A DNA stretch of 64,000 nt from Burkholderia sp. HI2500 (GCF_002223055.1 NZ_NKFL01000003.1:124001-188000), one strand, 5' to 3'. Shown: positions 25,754-35,189, counted from the first letter of the stretch. Numbers and translations are program-made. Notes: generated by a model from the sequence alone, not told the origin.

Positions 25754-28040
25754 GAAAGTCAAACTCGATCCGGATGACGCAACGCCGACATCTGTCTACG
25801 CGCAAATCGCGAGGCAGAACGAGACGATGTATCCGAAGGGCGATTGCATGCCGTGCGGGGCGACGATTCGGATGGGCTTTTTCTTCGATGCGTTCGGACG
25901 GCATCGCGACCTCGACGATCAATCGAGTTCGCAGTATTCCAATATCGCCCGGCTTTGGGAGGCGCATCGCGACATCGAGGATCCGAGGCGACCCGCGAAT
26001 CAGTTCTGGCTCCGCTTCTACTATTCGGGATTGGGCACGCCGCTGAACGAATCGGCCAAGGCCAGCGAATGGATCAATGCGGGCGTGGCCGCTGCCAAGA
26101 TGGCGGGCAAGAAGGCCCTGAGCGGAGCGGAGTCGGTTGCCAAATCATTCACGCGCGTCAATACGCCACTCAAACAGATCAGTGCGAAAAAGCGTGTCGA
26201 CGACGTCAAGAAGCAACTCATCGACGGGTTTCTCGAGGGGGATTTTTCGCTTCGACCCATCGACAAGGCATTTCAGGATCTTCGCAAGGACATCGAGCAC
26301 ATCCCCGCTCAGGCGCGGCGTGTGATGAACGTGTTGAACGCATCGCAGGAGCGTTATTGGGAACGAACCAAGGCGACAGGTACGCTGTTGTGGCGCAACG
26401 CGAAGAACGATTTCAAGAACAACGTCAAAGGCGCTCCGATGAAGGCGGGCTGGGCGGTTGCGCGCAGTCTTTTTGTCGGCATAGCGATGGAAAACGTGCC
26501 GATCGTGCGTGACAATGCCGTCATGGCCAAGGCGTTTGGAACGGGTGTCGATACCCGGTTGATCGCCGCGAAGGACCAGTTCAAAGCCGCGTACGAGGCC
26601 GTGAAGAAGCAGATGCCGAAAGTTCGAGCCATCGAGGTGTCGGTGTTCGGGGCGGACCGCGGGTGCGTGCTTGCACGCGCGTTCATCAACGATCTGGCGG
26701 AGAAATACAAGCGCAGGGACGATACGGATCTCGCGATTGAAGGCGTGCCTATCCAGATCAAGTTCGTCGGATTGCTCGATGCCGTTTCGTCCGTCATGTC
26801 GGAGGAAGCCGGCGAGCTGATCGGAATGGTGCCTTACCTGGGTATGCTCAAGACCAGCTTCAAGGATCGTCCTCTCGCGATACCGGCCAGCGTGCAACGT
26901 TGTGTCCATTTCGCCGCGGCGCATGAGATGCGTTTCTATCAGCGTCTCGATAGTCTCGAGAAAACCCGCGGCGAACAGTTTCTCTATCCGGGCACGAGTT
27001 GTGATGTCGTCGGTGGCGCGCCGAGCGGATCGCTGGGGCTCAATGCCGAGCTGATGAGAGTTCCGCTGCAGGACATGTTGCTGGAAGCGGTCAAGGCGGG
27101 CGCCGTTATGGACACCATGGAGGATTTGTACCTGTACAACGCGCCGGTGTTCAAGCGCTTCAAGCTCTCGGATCCGATCAAGTACGGCGGTAAGGACTAT
27201 CGAATCAGGGCGCTGGTAAACGCCTACCGGACTCTCGTCCCCCGTAAACCCGGCGCCGACTTCATGGAGCATTCGAAAGTCTTCATGCGCTGGATCTCGG
27301 CCCGCTATATGGACCCCGAATTCCGTCGCACGATCGCTGACCCCGTCGCCGACTGGAAGCGCAACATGAGCGACGCCGACCTGCAGCGCAAGACCGCGAA
27401 GTCGCAACTCGACTGGGAACTGCAGCGACAAGGCATCAACATGAGCATGCTGGCCAGCCGCAGCCCGGATGATCAGGCGAAGCTTCGAGGAATGAAGGCG
27501 GCGAGCGACGCGGCGCAAAAACGCTATGAGAAGTTGATCGCGGAGGCGCCGAATGACTATTCGACGGTGTGGGAGCGTCTCGAAAAGGAAGCGGCAAAGA
27601 AGCTGCGCAGCGCGTCGTACCAGGACGGCTGGAAGCAATCCGCGGAGCACATCCGAAATCTGCCGGAAACGTGGGATTCTGATAACAAGGTCAGCGCGGC
27701 TACGGTCGAGGCCGCTATGCTGCCCGAAGCTGAAATGGAGCTCGTGTCAGCCTGGAAGGAGGGCATCGAAGGCAAGCATCCGTTGCCACCCGACGTGATG
27801 GCACTGTTCGACATGCTCGTCCACGACACATTGCTGACGAGCTGGCAGGACCATGTGCTGGCGCCGTCACTGTACTTCCGGACACGCGACAAGGATACGT
27901 TCGGGTCGAGTGATCTCGACAAGGAAGCGAAACAGCGCAAGAAGGACGACCTCGCCGCCGCCCGTATCGACCAGGCCGCCAAGCAGAGCCAGGAATGGGC
28001 GAAAAGGTACAAGGGCGGTGCGACGCCTCCCGTTCATTGA
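25746..28040 (+). CDS. Tle1/DUF2235-like T6SS effector with altered catalytic motifs
   Basis: A 764-residue protein with no signal peptide, as expected for a VgrG cargo. The DUF2235/Tle1 lipase fold is visible: FFFDAFG near residue 45 (family FFDGTG), a strand-turn-helix VFGADRGCVLARAF (300-313, family VFGFSRGAAxARAF), GLLDAVSS with Asp345 (family GLFDTV), and YPGTSCDVVGG (414-424, family YPG-x-HSDIGGG). The nucleophile Ser is therefore Asp304 and the catalytic His is Ser418; only the Asp is kept. The frame is intact, full length and coupled to its immunity-like genes, so it does not look like a pseudogene. The C-terminal half is mostly helical and ends in the Tle1-like HDTLLTSWQDHVLAPSLYF. 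Its activity is therefore uncertain: an inactive lipase fold, another chemistry, or a membrane-active role. Confidence 0.85.
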   Translation: MAEKVKLDPDDATPTSVYAQIARQNETMYPKGDCMPCGATIRMGFFFDAFGRHRDLDDQSSSQYSNIARLWEAHRDIEDPRRPANQFWLRFYYSGLGTPLNESAKASEWINAGVAAAKMAGKKALSGAESVAKSFTRVNTPLKQISAKKRVDDVKKQLIDGFLEGDFSLRPIDKAFQDLRKDIEHIPAQARRVMNVLNASQERYWERTKATGTLLWRNAKNDFKNNVKGAPMKAGWAVARSLFVGIAMENVPIVRDNAVMAKAFGTGVDTRLIAAKDQFKAAYEAVKKQMPKVRAIEVSVFGADRGCVLARAFINDLAEKYKRRDDTDLAIEGVPIQIKFVGLLDAVSSVMSEEAGELIGMVPYLGMLKTSFKDRPLAIPASVQRCVHFAAAHEMRFYQRLDSLEKTRGEQFLYPGTSCDVVGGAPSGSLGLNAELMRVPLQDMLLEAVKAGAVMDTMEDLYLYNAPVFKRFKLSDPIKYGGKDYRIRALVNAYRTLVPRKPGADFMEHSKVFMRWISARYMDPEFRRTIADPVADWKRNMSDADLQRKTAKSQLDWELQRQGINMSMLASRSPDDQAKLRGMKAASDAAQKRYEKLIAEAPNDYSTVWERLEKEAAKKLRSASYQDGWKQSAEHIRNLPETWDSDNKVSAATVEAAMLPEAEMELVSAWKEGIEGKHPLPPDVMALFDMLVHDTLLTSWQDHVLAPSLYFRTRDKDTFGSSDLDKEAKQRKKDDLAAARIDQAAKQSQEWAKRYKGGATPPVH

Positions 28041-28058
28041 CGGCGGTAGCCGCCCATG

Positions 28059-28092
28059 AAAAACGGGCGGCGACAATTCCCGTCGCCGCCCG
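28059..28092 (-). terminator. Terminator of the tssM-tagF-OmpA operon
   Basis: An 11-bp perfect stem CGGGCGGCGAC/GTCGCCGCCCG (28064-28074, 28082-28092) preceded by five A, which gives U5 on the minus strand. It sits between converging genes; on the plus strand there is no T-tract. Confidence 0.8.
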
Positions 28093-28144
28093 CATCGGAT
28101 GATCGCCCGCCGGCTCGCGATGGAGCCGGCCGCCCTCCGCAAAT

Positions 28145-29107
28145 TTACTGCCCCACCCGGAACTCGATCCGTCGATTCCGTGCCCGCCCATCCGCCGTAT
28201 CGTTCGGCGCGATCGGCTGATCCGGCCCGACACCCGTCGTCGTCATCTGCTGCGGCGGAATGCTCTTCGTGATCAGGTAGCCCTTCACCGAATCCGCGCG
28301 CGCCTGGCTCAGCGCGATGTTCGACGTGCGGTTCCCCGAGTTGTCGGTGTGGCCGATGATGTCGACCGTGCGGTTCTGCATCTTCGCGAGTGCGGCCGCC
28401 ATCTGGTCGAGGATCAGCTTGCCCTGCGGCGTGAGCGTCGCGCTGCCCGTCTCGAACTCGATCGTCCGGTTCGCGAGCGTCTGGTCGAGCACGCCCTGTT
28501 CGGACGCCGACACGCGCAGCCCGTTCTTGATCGTATACGTCGGGTTCAGCGTGTTCGCCATGTCGCTCGCGAGTTGCTGGCGTTGTGCCTCGTTGTGCAC
28601 CTCGCCCTTCATCTCGATCTGCGTGCCGTTGATTTTCAGCTGCCCCTTGCTGATCTGCTTGAGCTGCGTGCCGAGCAGCTTCTGCACGTTCGCGCTCCAG
28701 TTCGGCGGCGTCGCGACGTCGCCCACCTCGATCTGGTCGACGACGTTCGTTGCACCGTAGGTATCGCGCAGCTTCTGCAGCACGGCGGCCTTGGTCGCCT
28801 CGTCGGGCACCTTGCCGCCGACGACCACCTGGCCGGGCGTCGCGGTCGCGGGCGGCGGCGTGAGGGTGTTCGCGGTGCCGGCCGTGCCGTGCACGACGGC
28901 GCCGGAAGCCGTCCCCGGCGCGGCGCCGGGGTTCGCGGACAGCGCGGTGGTCGCGACCGTGCCGTTGCCGACCGGCGTGACGGTCGCGCCGGTGTTCTGC
29001 GCGAAGGCCGCGCCGCCGGCGAAGAGCCCGGCAGCGAGGAGGGCGGCGACGGCGGGCGAGCGCGCGGCCGAAAAGCGTGCGCGCCGGGCTTGAATCGTGC
29101 GATGCAT
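28145..29107 (-). CDS. OmpA-family peptidoglycan-binding protein with BON-like domain
   Basis: A 320-residue exported protein. ATG 29107 gives a signal peptide ending AAFA before QNTG; the open frame upstream is not protein-like. A low-complexity Ala/Thr region is followed by a BON-like segment (PGQVVVGGKVPDEATKAAVL, about 92-135). A C-terminal OmpA_C domain (about 215-320) has the peptidoglycan-binding motif around DIIGHTDNSGNRTSNIALS and RARNRRIEF. It lies just after tagF in the leftward operon. Probably the separate peptidoglycan anchor of the T6SS, compensating for the short TssL. In Burkholderia it may be the gene called tagN, but I do not give the symbol. Confidence 0.9.
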   Translation of the reverse strand: MHRTIQARRARFSAARSPAVAALLAAGLFAGGAAFAQNTGATVTPVGNGTVATTALSANPGAAPGTASGAVVHGTAGTANTLTPPPATATPGQVVVGGKVPDEATKAAVLQKLRDTYGATNVVDQIEVGDVATPPNWSANVQKLLGTQLKQISKGQLKINGTQIEMKGEVHNEAQRQQLASDMANTLNPTYTIKNGLRVSASEQGVLDQTLANRTIEFETGSATLTPQGKLILDQMAAALAKMQNRTVDIIGHTDNSGNRTSNIALSQARADSVKGYLITKSIPPQQMTTTGVGPDQPIAPNDTADGRARNRRIEFRVGQ

Positions 29108-29111
29108 CCCG

Positions 29112-30101
29112 TCAGCCTCCGATGAACGCTTCGCGGAACGCGTCGATGGCGACACGCAGCGAGAGTTGCGGTTGGTCGAGGTAGCTGACGAGCTTGCTGA
29201 TCTGGTGATCGTTTTGCGCATGGGCGTCGATCCACTCGGGATCGTCGATGTCGATGTTGTGGGCGGCGTAGGTCTGCGGGTCGACGACGCTCAGCAGCGT
29301 CTTCGCCGACGCGCCGTTGAAGCCGATGATGAGCCGTTCGCGCTCGGCGATCGTGCCGATGAAGATCGCGAGCTCGAAGTCGGCCTGCGCGACGAACGGC
29401 GCGATCAGTTCGAGCCAGAACGCGGCGACGAGGCTGCGGTAGAACGGATCGACCGGCAGCGGCAGCGTGAGGCCGCGCTCGATGTGCGACGAGCCGCTCT
29501 GCATCACCGGCCGCAGCAGCGAGCCGAGCGCGAGCATCGCGCCGCGCAGCCGCACCGGATGACCGCTTTCCAGCAGCATTTCCTGGAGGCCGTGCAGCGT
29601 CTGGTGCTCGACGAAATCGTTGAAGGTGCCGTCATGCGACGTGCCGGGGCCGCCGATGTCGATCGGCACCTGCGTGTCGCCGAGCGCCTGCAGCGCGCCG
29701 GGCGGCTCGTCCTTGCCGAGCAGCGGCGGGATCTGCGTGGCGACGCGCGACCACAGCCGCGCGAACGCGAGCGGGCTGCGCGCGAGGAACGCGAGCGGCC
29801 GGTCGACCTCGAGCGCGGTCGCACCGAGGAACGGGAAGCGGCGCATCGACACGTCGTGGCTCGCGACCATGTGGCCCGCGATTGCGAGCTTGCTGCGCGA
29901 GCCGAGGAACGCGAAATGCATCGGCTTCGCATCCTCGTAGACGAGCTTCCAGCGCGGATCTTCCGCGAGCAGTTCGAGCGCCTGCGCGATCCAGCGGTCG
30001 AGCGTCTGCAGCAACTGCGGGTTGTGCGGGCTCTTCACGAAGTCGCCGCGCGACGGAATCTTGCCGAAGTAGGCGATCTGCGCCTGTACGGTTTGCGTCA
30101 T
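29112..30101 (-). CDS. tagF: T6SS-associated protein TagF
   Basis: A 329-residue cytoplasmic protein of the TagF (DUF2094) family, beginning VQAQIAYFGKIPSRGDFV, a strong signature. RFPFLGATALEVDRPLAFLAR is another typical block. TagF is a post-translational repressor of T6SS assembly in Pseudomonas and other species. No PppA phosphatase domain is fused here. The start overlaps the stop of tssM (ATGA), so the two are coupled. The OmpA gene follows after 4 bp. Confidence 0.94.
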   Translation of the reverse strand: MTQTVQAQIAYFGKIPSRGDFVKSPHNPQLLQTLDRWIAQALELLAEDPRWKLVYEDAKPMHFAFLGSRSKLAIAGHMVASHDVSMRRFPFLGATALEVDRPLAFLARSPLAFARLWSRVATQIPPLLGKDEPPGALQALGDTQVPIDIGGPGTSHDGTFNDFVEHQTLHGLQEMLLESGHPVRLRGAMLALGSLLRPVMQSGSSHIERGLTLPLPVDPFYRSLVAAFWLELIAPFVAQADFELAIFIGTIAERERLIIGFNGASAKTLLSVVDPQTYAAHNIDIDDPEWIDAHAQNDHQISKLVSYLDQPQLSLRVAIDAFREAFIGG

Positions 30102-33100
30102 TGCGCCCCCTGGGCATGCGTTGCGTTGGCGGCCGCGACGGCCGGCGCTGCGGCCGGCGTGCCCGTGCCGGCGGTCTGGGTTGCGTTCTGCGCGGCGCCC
30201 GCGCTCGCGTCGGCGACCGACGACGGCAGCTGCAGGCCGCGCAGGCTCTGCTGCTGCGGCTGGTCACCGCCACCGCCGGACGGTTGCGACGTGCTGATGA
30301 TGCGCATCGTCACCGACACGTTCACGCTGCCCTGCGCCCACGTCAGGTCGAAGGTGCCGTCCGGGCGGCGCTTGCGTTGCGCCGAGTTGATCAGCTTCTC
30401 GAGACCGTAGCGGCCCGGCTCGTTGACGAGCTGCACCGTGCGGCCGTCGAAGGTCGTCGCGGACAGCGTCGCGCCCGGCGAGCCCTGCGGGTTTGGCCAC
30501 ACGAAGTTGGTCCACTGCGGCGGCGTGTTGCGGTAGCGCAGCTGCTGGCCGTCGATCGCGATCGTGTATTCCGTCGTGCCCGTGCTCGGCTGCGGCAGGA
30601 TCTGGAACACGGTCTGCGGCTCGGACGACGCGGCGGCGCTGCCTGCCGCACCGCCGGCGAGCGGCGCGACCCAGCGTGCGAAGCCGTTCGTGAAGTCCGG
30701 CGTGAGGCCGATGCCCATGTCGCCCCACGTGCGGGCGGCGAGGGTGTCGCCGCGGCGTACCGCGAGCGGCCCGAGCGTCGTGCCGACGAACTTCGCGATC
30801 GAGCCGTCCGGACCGAACACCTGCGCGATTTCACCGGCGCCGGCCTCGACCTTCGCGCTCGCCGCGAACGGGTACTTCGTCGCGAGCGAGTTCTGGAACG
30901 GCTGGTAGACCTGCGCGTTCCACACCTTGTTGACTTCGGCGCTGGCCGGCTGGATCACGACCGCGAAAGCCTGCATCAGCGGCCGCACCAGCAGCGGACG
31001 CAGCGACTTGCGTTGCGAATCGGTGAGGCCCGTCAGCATCTGCTCGTCGACGAGCTTCAGCGAATCGGCGAGTTCCGACCCGTTGCCGTCGAGCGTCTGC
31101 TGCATCAGCTGGCGTGCGCCCGGGCCCGGGTCGCCCTGGTTCTTGATCACGTTGAAGCGCGTGCGGACCTTCGACAGCGATTCCATGTAGCCCTTGAGCA
31201 TCGACGTGCCGTCATGCAACGCGACGATCCGCGCGAGCCCGATGAACTCCTGGCCGATCGGACCCATCGGCACCTCGGCCGGATTGCCGTTGATGTCGAT
31301 GTTGGCGGCCGCCACCTGGCCGGCCGGCGAGCGCGAGAACAGTTGCTTGACCCAGTTCACGACGCCCGTCTGCGCCTTCTTGATCGTCACGTTCGCGAGC
31401 GACGGGTTGTCCCACGAGGTCTGGTCGTACGCGGTCTCGAGGATCTTGCGGATCGGCGAATCCTGCGGGTCGCCGAGGCGGTTCATCCCGTCGACGGCCT
31501 GGCCGAAGCTGCTGAAGCCCTGCACCGCGATGCCCTGCATGAACTTCTGCCAGTGCTGCGCGTACTCGGTCTTGTACATGCCGACCAGCGTCTTCTGGAT
31601 CTGCTCGGGGCTGCCCTCGAGCGTCAGGTCGTCCTGCGTCGACGTGTTCAGCACCCAGTCCTTCGCCTGCAGTTCCTTGGTCGCCGCGTCGCGGATCGCC
31701 GGCTGCACGTAGTCGAACCACGCTTCGCGCGTGAACGTGCCCGGAATCGCGTAGCTGCCGGCCACGAGCCCCTGGTTACCGTCGCCGACGATGCGCGCGA
31801 TGGTCATCGGCGCGAAGCGGGTCGACGCGCGTGCCTTGATTTCCTCATAGACGCGCTGGCGGGCCGGCATCCCGCGCACGACGTGGCGCAGGTTCTCGCG
31901 GGTCTGGTCGACGAGCGCGAGGTTCGCGTCGATCATTGGCCAGTCGTTGTCGTTCACGCGGGCGAGGTAGAACGAGATCATGCGCTCCGCGCTCTTGATC
32001 ATCTCGTCACGCGGCATGTTGCCGCGATTCGTCTCGAGCCAGCCGCGCCAGAAGCGGGCGAGCTGGTCGGTCAGGTGCGCCTGCTCGACGTGGCGCTTGT
32101 CGGACAGCATCAGGTACGTCTTGAGCGCGTTGTACGCATCCTGCACGTTGGTCGGCGACGCGTCGCTGTAGAGGCCGCCCTGCGGTGCGGCCGGCTGCTG
32201 CGCTGCGGCCGGCGCGGCGCCGGACGCGGCCAGTGCGGCACCGGCCTGCGGCGCGGCGCCCGCCGCGTTCGTCGAGACCGGCATCGTGCCGCCCTGCACG
32301 GCGCCCGATTCGGGCGGGCGCGTCATCGGCACGAGCTGTTCGGGGTGCGCGTTCACGTCCTTCATGAACGACGCGAGGTTCTGCGACACCGGGGCCAGCA
32401 GGATCTGGCGCACGCCGTTGTAGTACTCGGTCAGCAGGTGCTGCTCGAGACGGTCGCCCTGGTACAGGCCGAGCGACACCGAAATCGGCTTGTCGCGGCG
32501 GAACTGCTCGAGCTGCTCGATCCGGTCCTCGAGGATGTCCATCGCCTGCAGGCGCGACTGCAGGTCGTTGCGGCCCTGCTGCAGGCGCGTGACGTTGTCG
32601 AGGTCGGCCTGCACGTTCGCGACGAGCTGCTGGTTGCCGATCGTCGACCAGGTCCAGCCGCCGAGCGCGAGCGCGAGCGCCGCGACGAAGCCGAAGAAGG
32701 TCGCGTAGCGCAGCCGCGTCTTGGTCGGGCTCGCGAACTGCCGCACCGTCTGGCGGTCCGCGAAGATCACCTTCGAGAACAGGTCGCGCAGGAAGAAGCC
32801 GTTCTTCGAGAACGCGCTGTGCGGCTTCGGCAGCGCGGCGCCGTCGAGGCCGAAGCGATGCGCGATGCGCTGCGCGGCCGCGCTGTTGGTTTCGCCTTCC
32901 TGCAGCGCGCTGGTGAAGTAGAAGCCGCGGAAGATCGGCTTGTACTGGAACGGGTTGTTCTCGAACAGCGTCGCGAGGAACGCGCGCAGCGACGGCTTGA
33001 TCGTCGAGAATTCGAGCGGGAAGCTCAACTGGCCCGGCGACAGCTGGTTGCCGCGCGACAGCGACAGCTGCGCGACGCTGATCTCCTTCAGCCCTTCGTA

Positions 33101-34042
33101 GAGTTCCTCGAAGTGCGTGTCGAACTGCGCGACGACGTCTCGCTTGTCGTCGGGTTCGTAGGGCAGGGTGGCGCCCCACACGCGGTCGTACTCGTGCTTG
33201 TCGCTGCTGCTGAAGAATTCGGTGAAGCCGGTGATCAGGTCGGCCTTCGTGAACATCACGTAGACCGGCGCGAACACTTCGAGCTTCTCCGTCAGCTCCT
33301 GAACGCGCTGGCGGAGGTTTTTCGCGAGGTTGATCGCGAATTCGGGGCGGTTGCCGGTGAGTTCGGCGATGCTCGCGGTGACGATGATGCCGTTGATCGG
33401 CGCCTTCGGGCGGTAGCGCTTGAGCAGGCCGAGGAAGCCGAGCCACTCGCTGCGGTCTTCTTCGTGCACCGAATAGCGGCCGGCCGTATCGAGCAGGATC
33501 CCCTCGGTCGTGAAGAACCAGTCGCAGTTACGCGTACCGCCGATGCCGTGGATCACGGCGCTGTTCTTGTCCGCGAACGGGAACTGCAGGCCGGAATTGA
33601 GCACGGCGCTGCTCTTGCCCGCGGCCGGGTTGCCGATCACGATGTACCACGGCAGTTCGTACAGCGCGGAGCCGCCCGACACCTGGCCGATCTTCGACGT
33701 CTTGATCGTCTTCACCGCATCCGACAGGCGCGTGCGCAGCACGTCGAGGTCGGCCGTCTTCGCGTCGGGGGCGAGCGCGGCGGCGGCGGGCGCGGCGATC
33801 TTGCCGGTTTCCGCCTGCTCTTCCAGCACCTGGCCGAGCTGCTGGTTCGCGCGCTTCACGCGCCAGCGGCGCCACAGCGCGACGACGAGCCACAGCGCGA
33901 GGATCGCCGCGAAGGCGATCGCCGCCCACAGGAGCGGCAGCTGCAGCATGTCGGCGACGATGAAGAGGATGGCCGCTAGCGCGACGATCCCGACGATCGA
34001 GAGCGTACGCGGATGAGTCAGCACGTTGAGGATGCGTTGCAT
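30098..34042 (-). CDS. tssM: Type VI secretion inner-membrane protein TssM (IcmF)
   Basis: A 1314-residue IcmF-type protein. Two N-terminal transmembrane helices (about 13-57) precede a cytoplasmic domain with Walker A GNPAAGKS (137-144), so NTP binding is retained. A third transmembrane helix follows near residue 465, then the long periplasmic domain that contacts TssJ. The start MQRILNVLTHPRTL at 34042 is preferred; the upstream extension (MTAWRH) is Pro/Ala-rich and lacks features. The C-terminus is Ala/Gln-rich and overlaps tagF. It heads a tssM-tagF-OmpA transcript ending at the hairpin near 28064. Confidence 0.96.
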   Translation of the reverse strand: MQRILNVLTHPRTLSIVGIVALAAILFIVADMLQLPLLWAAIAFAAILALWLVVALWRRWRVKRANQQLGQVLEEQAETGKIAAPAAAALAPDAKTADLDVLRTRLSDAVKTIKTSKIGQVSGGSALYELPWYIVIGNPAAGKSSAVLNSGLQFPFADKNSAVIHGIGGTRNCDWFFTTEGILLDTAGRYSVHEEDRSEWLGFLGLLKRYRPKAPINGIIVTASIAELTGNRPEFAINLAKNLRQRVQELTEKLEVFAPVYVMFTKADLITGFTEFFSSSDKHEYDRVWGATLPYEPDDKRDVVAQFDTHFEELYEGLKEISVAQLSLSRGNQLSPGQLSFPLEFSTIKPSLRAFLATLFENNPFQYKPIFRGFYFTSALQEGETNSAAAQRIAHRFGLDGAALPKPHSAFSKNGFFLRDLFSKVIFADRQTVRQFASPTKTRLRYATFFGFVAALALALGGWTWSTIGNQQLVANVQADLDNVTRLQQGRNDLQSRLQAMDILEDRIEQLEQFRRDKPISVSLGLYQGDRLEQHLLTEYYNGVRQILLAPVSQNLASFMKDVNAHPEQLVPMTRPPESGAVQGGTMPVSTNAAGAAPQAGAALAASGAAPAAAQQPAAPQGGLYSDASPTNVQDAYNALKTYLMLSDKRHVEQAHLTDQLARFWRGWLETNRGNMPRDEMIKSAERMISFYLARVNDNDWPMIDANLALVDQTRENLRHVVRGMPARQRVYEEIKARASTRFAPMTIARIVGDGNQGLVAGSYAIPGTFTREAWFDYVQPAIRDAATKELQAKDWVLNTSTQDDLTLEGSPEQIQKTLVGMYKTEYAQHWQKFMQGIAVQGFSSFGQAVDGMNRLGDPQDSPIRKILETAYDQTSWDNPSLANVTIKKAQTGVVNWVKQLFSRSPAGQVAAANIDINGNPAEVPMGPIGQEFIGLARIVALHDGTSMLKGYMESLSKVRTRFNVIKNQGDPGPGARQLMQQTLDGNGSELADSLKLVDEQMLTGLTDSQRKSLRPLLVRPLMQAFAVVIQPASAEVNKVWNAQVYQPFQNSLATKYPFAASAKVEAGAGEIAQVFGPDGSIAKFVGTTLGPLAVRRGDTLAARTWGDMGIGLTPDFTNGFARWVAPLAGGAAGSAAASSEPQTVFQILPQPSTGTTEYTIAIDGQQLRYRNTPPQWTNFVWPNPQGSPGATLSATTFDGRTVQLVNEPGRYGLEKLINSAQRKRRPDGTFDLTWAQGSVNVSVTMRIISTSQPSGGGGDQPQQQSLRGLQLPSSVADASAGAAQNATQTAGTGTPAAAPAVAAANATHAQGAQ

Positions 34043-34343
34043 AGGACGTTCAGGTTCCGGTGCGATTCGATGAGGCGACGCAGGCGCGCCGAGCGGCAAG
34101 GGTGGCGCCGCGATGTGTCGCCATGCTGTCAAACGGGATGAAGGGGGCTGGCATCAATGCGCCCGCGGCATCGGAGAAGGCGCGCGCATTAACGAAAGGA
34201 CGCTGTGAGATTTAAAACGGAAGCGGCGGCCGGAAAAAATCGCGCACCGGAATGCATGATTTTTTGCGCCGCCCATATCGTTTCCTGCCGGGATATTAAA
34301 AAGCCCCATGCCGCCCTCATTATTTCCTGTCCGGCAGCCCTGG
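34043..34343. other. Intergenic 301 bp between tssM and the M15 peptidase gene
   Basis: AT-richer than its surroundings at 34195-34330. It should hold the tssM promoter (minus strand); no convincing -35/-10 pair was found. A T5 run on the minus strand at 34299-34303, behind a GC-rich segment, may end the M15 peptidase transcript, but the stem is poor. Confidence 0.4.
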
Positions 34344-35189
34344 CTAGCTGCCGCGTCCCAGTTTAAAACCGGGTTTATGGTATTCCACGTGCCCGAGATC
34401 CATCATTTTCCAGCGGCCCCCCCAGGTCAGGCCAACCTGTTCGGCGACCTGGCCATACAACTGGTAGCCGCGCATCGCCCACGGATCTTTCTCGGAGATG
34501 ACCAGCTTGCCGTCGCGCAGGAATGCGTTGTCGGCCGCCAGCCCGAATTGGTGATAACTCTGGAAGGCGGCCGCGTTGGTCACGTTGGTGCCCATCTGCG
34601 CCAGCCGGTTCTGCCGTTCCGGGCTCCGATAACCTTCCAGCAACGCCATTTCATAACCATATTGTTCGTGCATGATCTTGTAGACCAGCAGCAAACGCGT
34701 ACGGAAATCCGGATCCAGCAGGTTCCAGTCGCGGCTCGCATCCTTCAGCGCCGGGCGTACCTGTTCGACTTCCTTGGTGGCGAAGACTTCCGGCGGCAGC
34801 GGCGGGGGCGGCACGAGTTGTTCGCCCTGCAGCAGCGCGGCGATCTTCTCGTCGGGCACGCGCGCCGTGTCGTCGTACTGGAACAATTGCCGGCCGCGTA
34901 ACGCAATGGCGACCAATGGCGGCGTCGCAAGAATACCTGCCGATACCATAATCATCAAGCGCCGGCGAACCAGTAAATTTTGCACGTCGTTTAAAGCGCC
35001 GCGCGTAGCGCTTGCCGATTTAACAATCTGACTTCGCGTACGCGAGGCGCGATCGTTCGCGCGGCGCGTTAGACGGCCGTGAAACTGGGCGACGGATTCG
35101 AATACGGTCGCGCGGATACCCGGTAAAAGCAACAGTGCCGCAACCGCTACGGCAAGGGCGAAATAGGCGACGAGTGCGACGGCAATCAA
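34344..35189 (-). CDS. tagX: Membrane-anchored M15-family L,D-peptidase (TagX-like)
   Basis: A 281-residue protein with two hydrophobic segments (about 2-25 and 78-97) and a C-terminal peptidase domain. The VanY/M15 zinc motifs are intact: YHQFGLAADNAF (S-x-H-x2-G-x-A-x-D pattern) and DLGHVEYH (D-x2-H-x-E). It begins with TTG at 35189 behind GGGGA. In Acinetobacter TagX, an M15 L,D-endopeptidase, opens peptidoglycan for T6SS assembly; the place of this gene between tssM and a membrane-anchored T6SS protein suggests the same. The symbol rests on that parallel. Start codon uncertain because no ATG precedes the first helix. Confidence 0.85.
   Translation of the reverse strand: MIAVALVAYFALAVAVAALLLLPGIRATVFESVAQFHGRLTRRANDRASRTRSQIVKSASATRGALNDVQNLLVRRRLMIMVSAGILATPPLVAIALRGRQLFQYDDTARVPDEKIAALLQGEQLVPPPPLPPEVFATKEVEQVRPALKDASRDWNLLDPDFRTRLLLVYKIMHEQYGYEMALLEGYRSPERQNRLAQMGTNVTNAAAFQSYHQFGLAADNAFLRDGKLVISEKDPWAMRGYQLYGQVAEQVGLTWGGRWKMMDLGHVEYHKPGFKLGRGS

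Noticed and set aside
25746..28040. Idea that the Tle1-like gene is a pseudogene because of lost catalytic residues
   Set aside because: The frame is intact over 764 codons, starts and stops are coupled to neighbours, and motif surroundings are preserved.
29882..33979. 1365-codon plus-strand open frame opposite tssM
   Set aside because: Composition dominated by Arg, Ala, Leu and His without domains; tssM on the other strand is certain.
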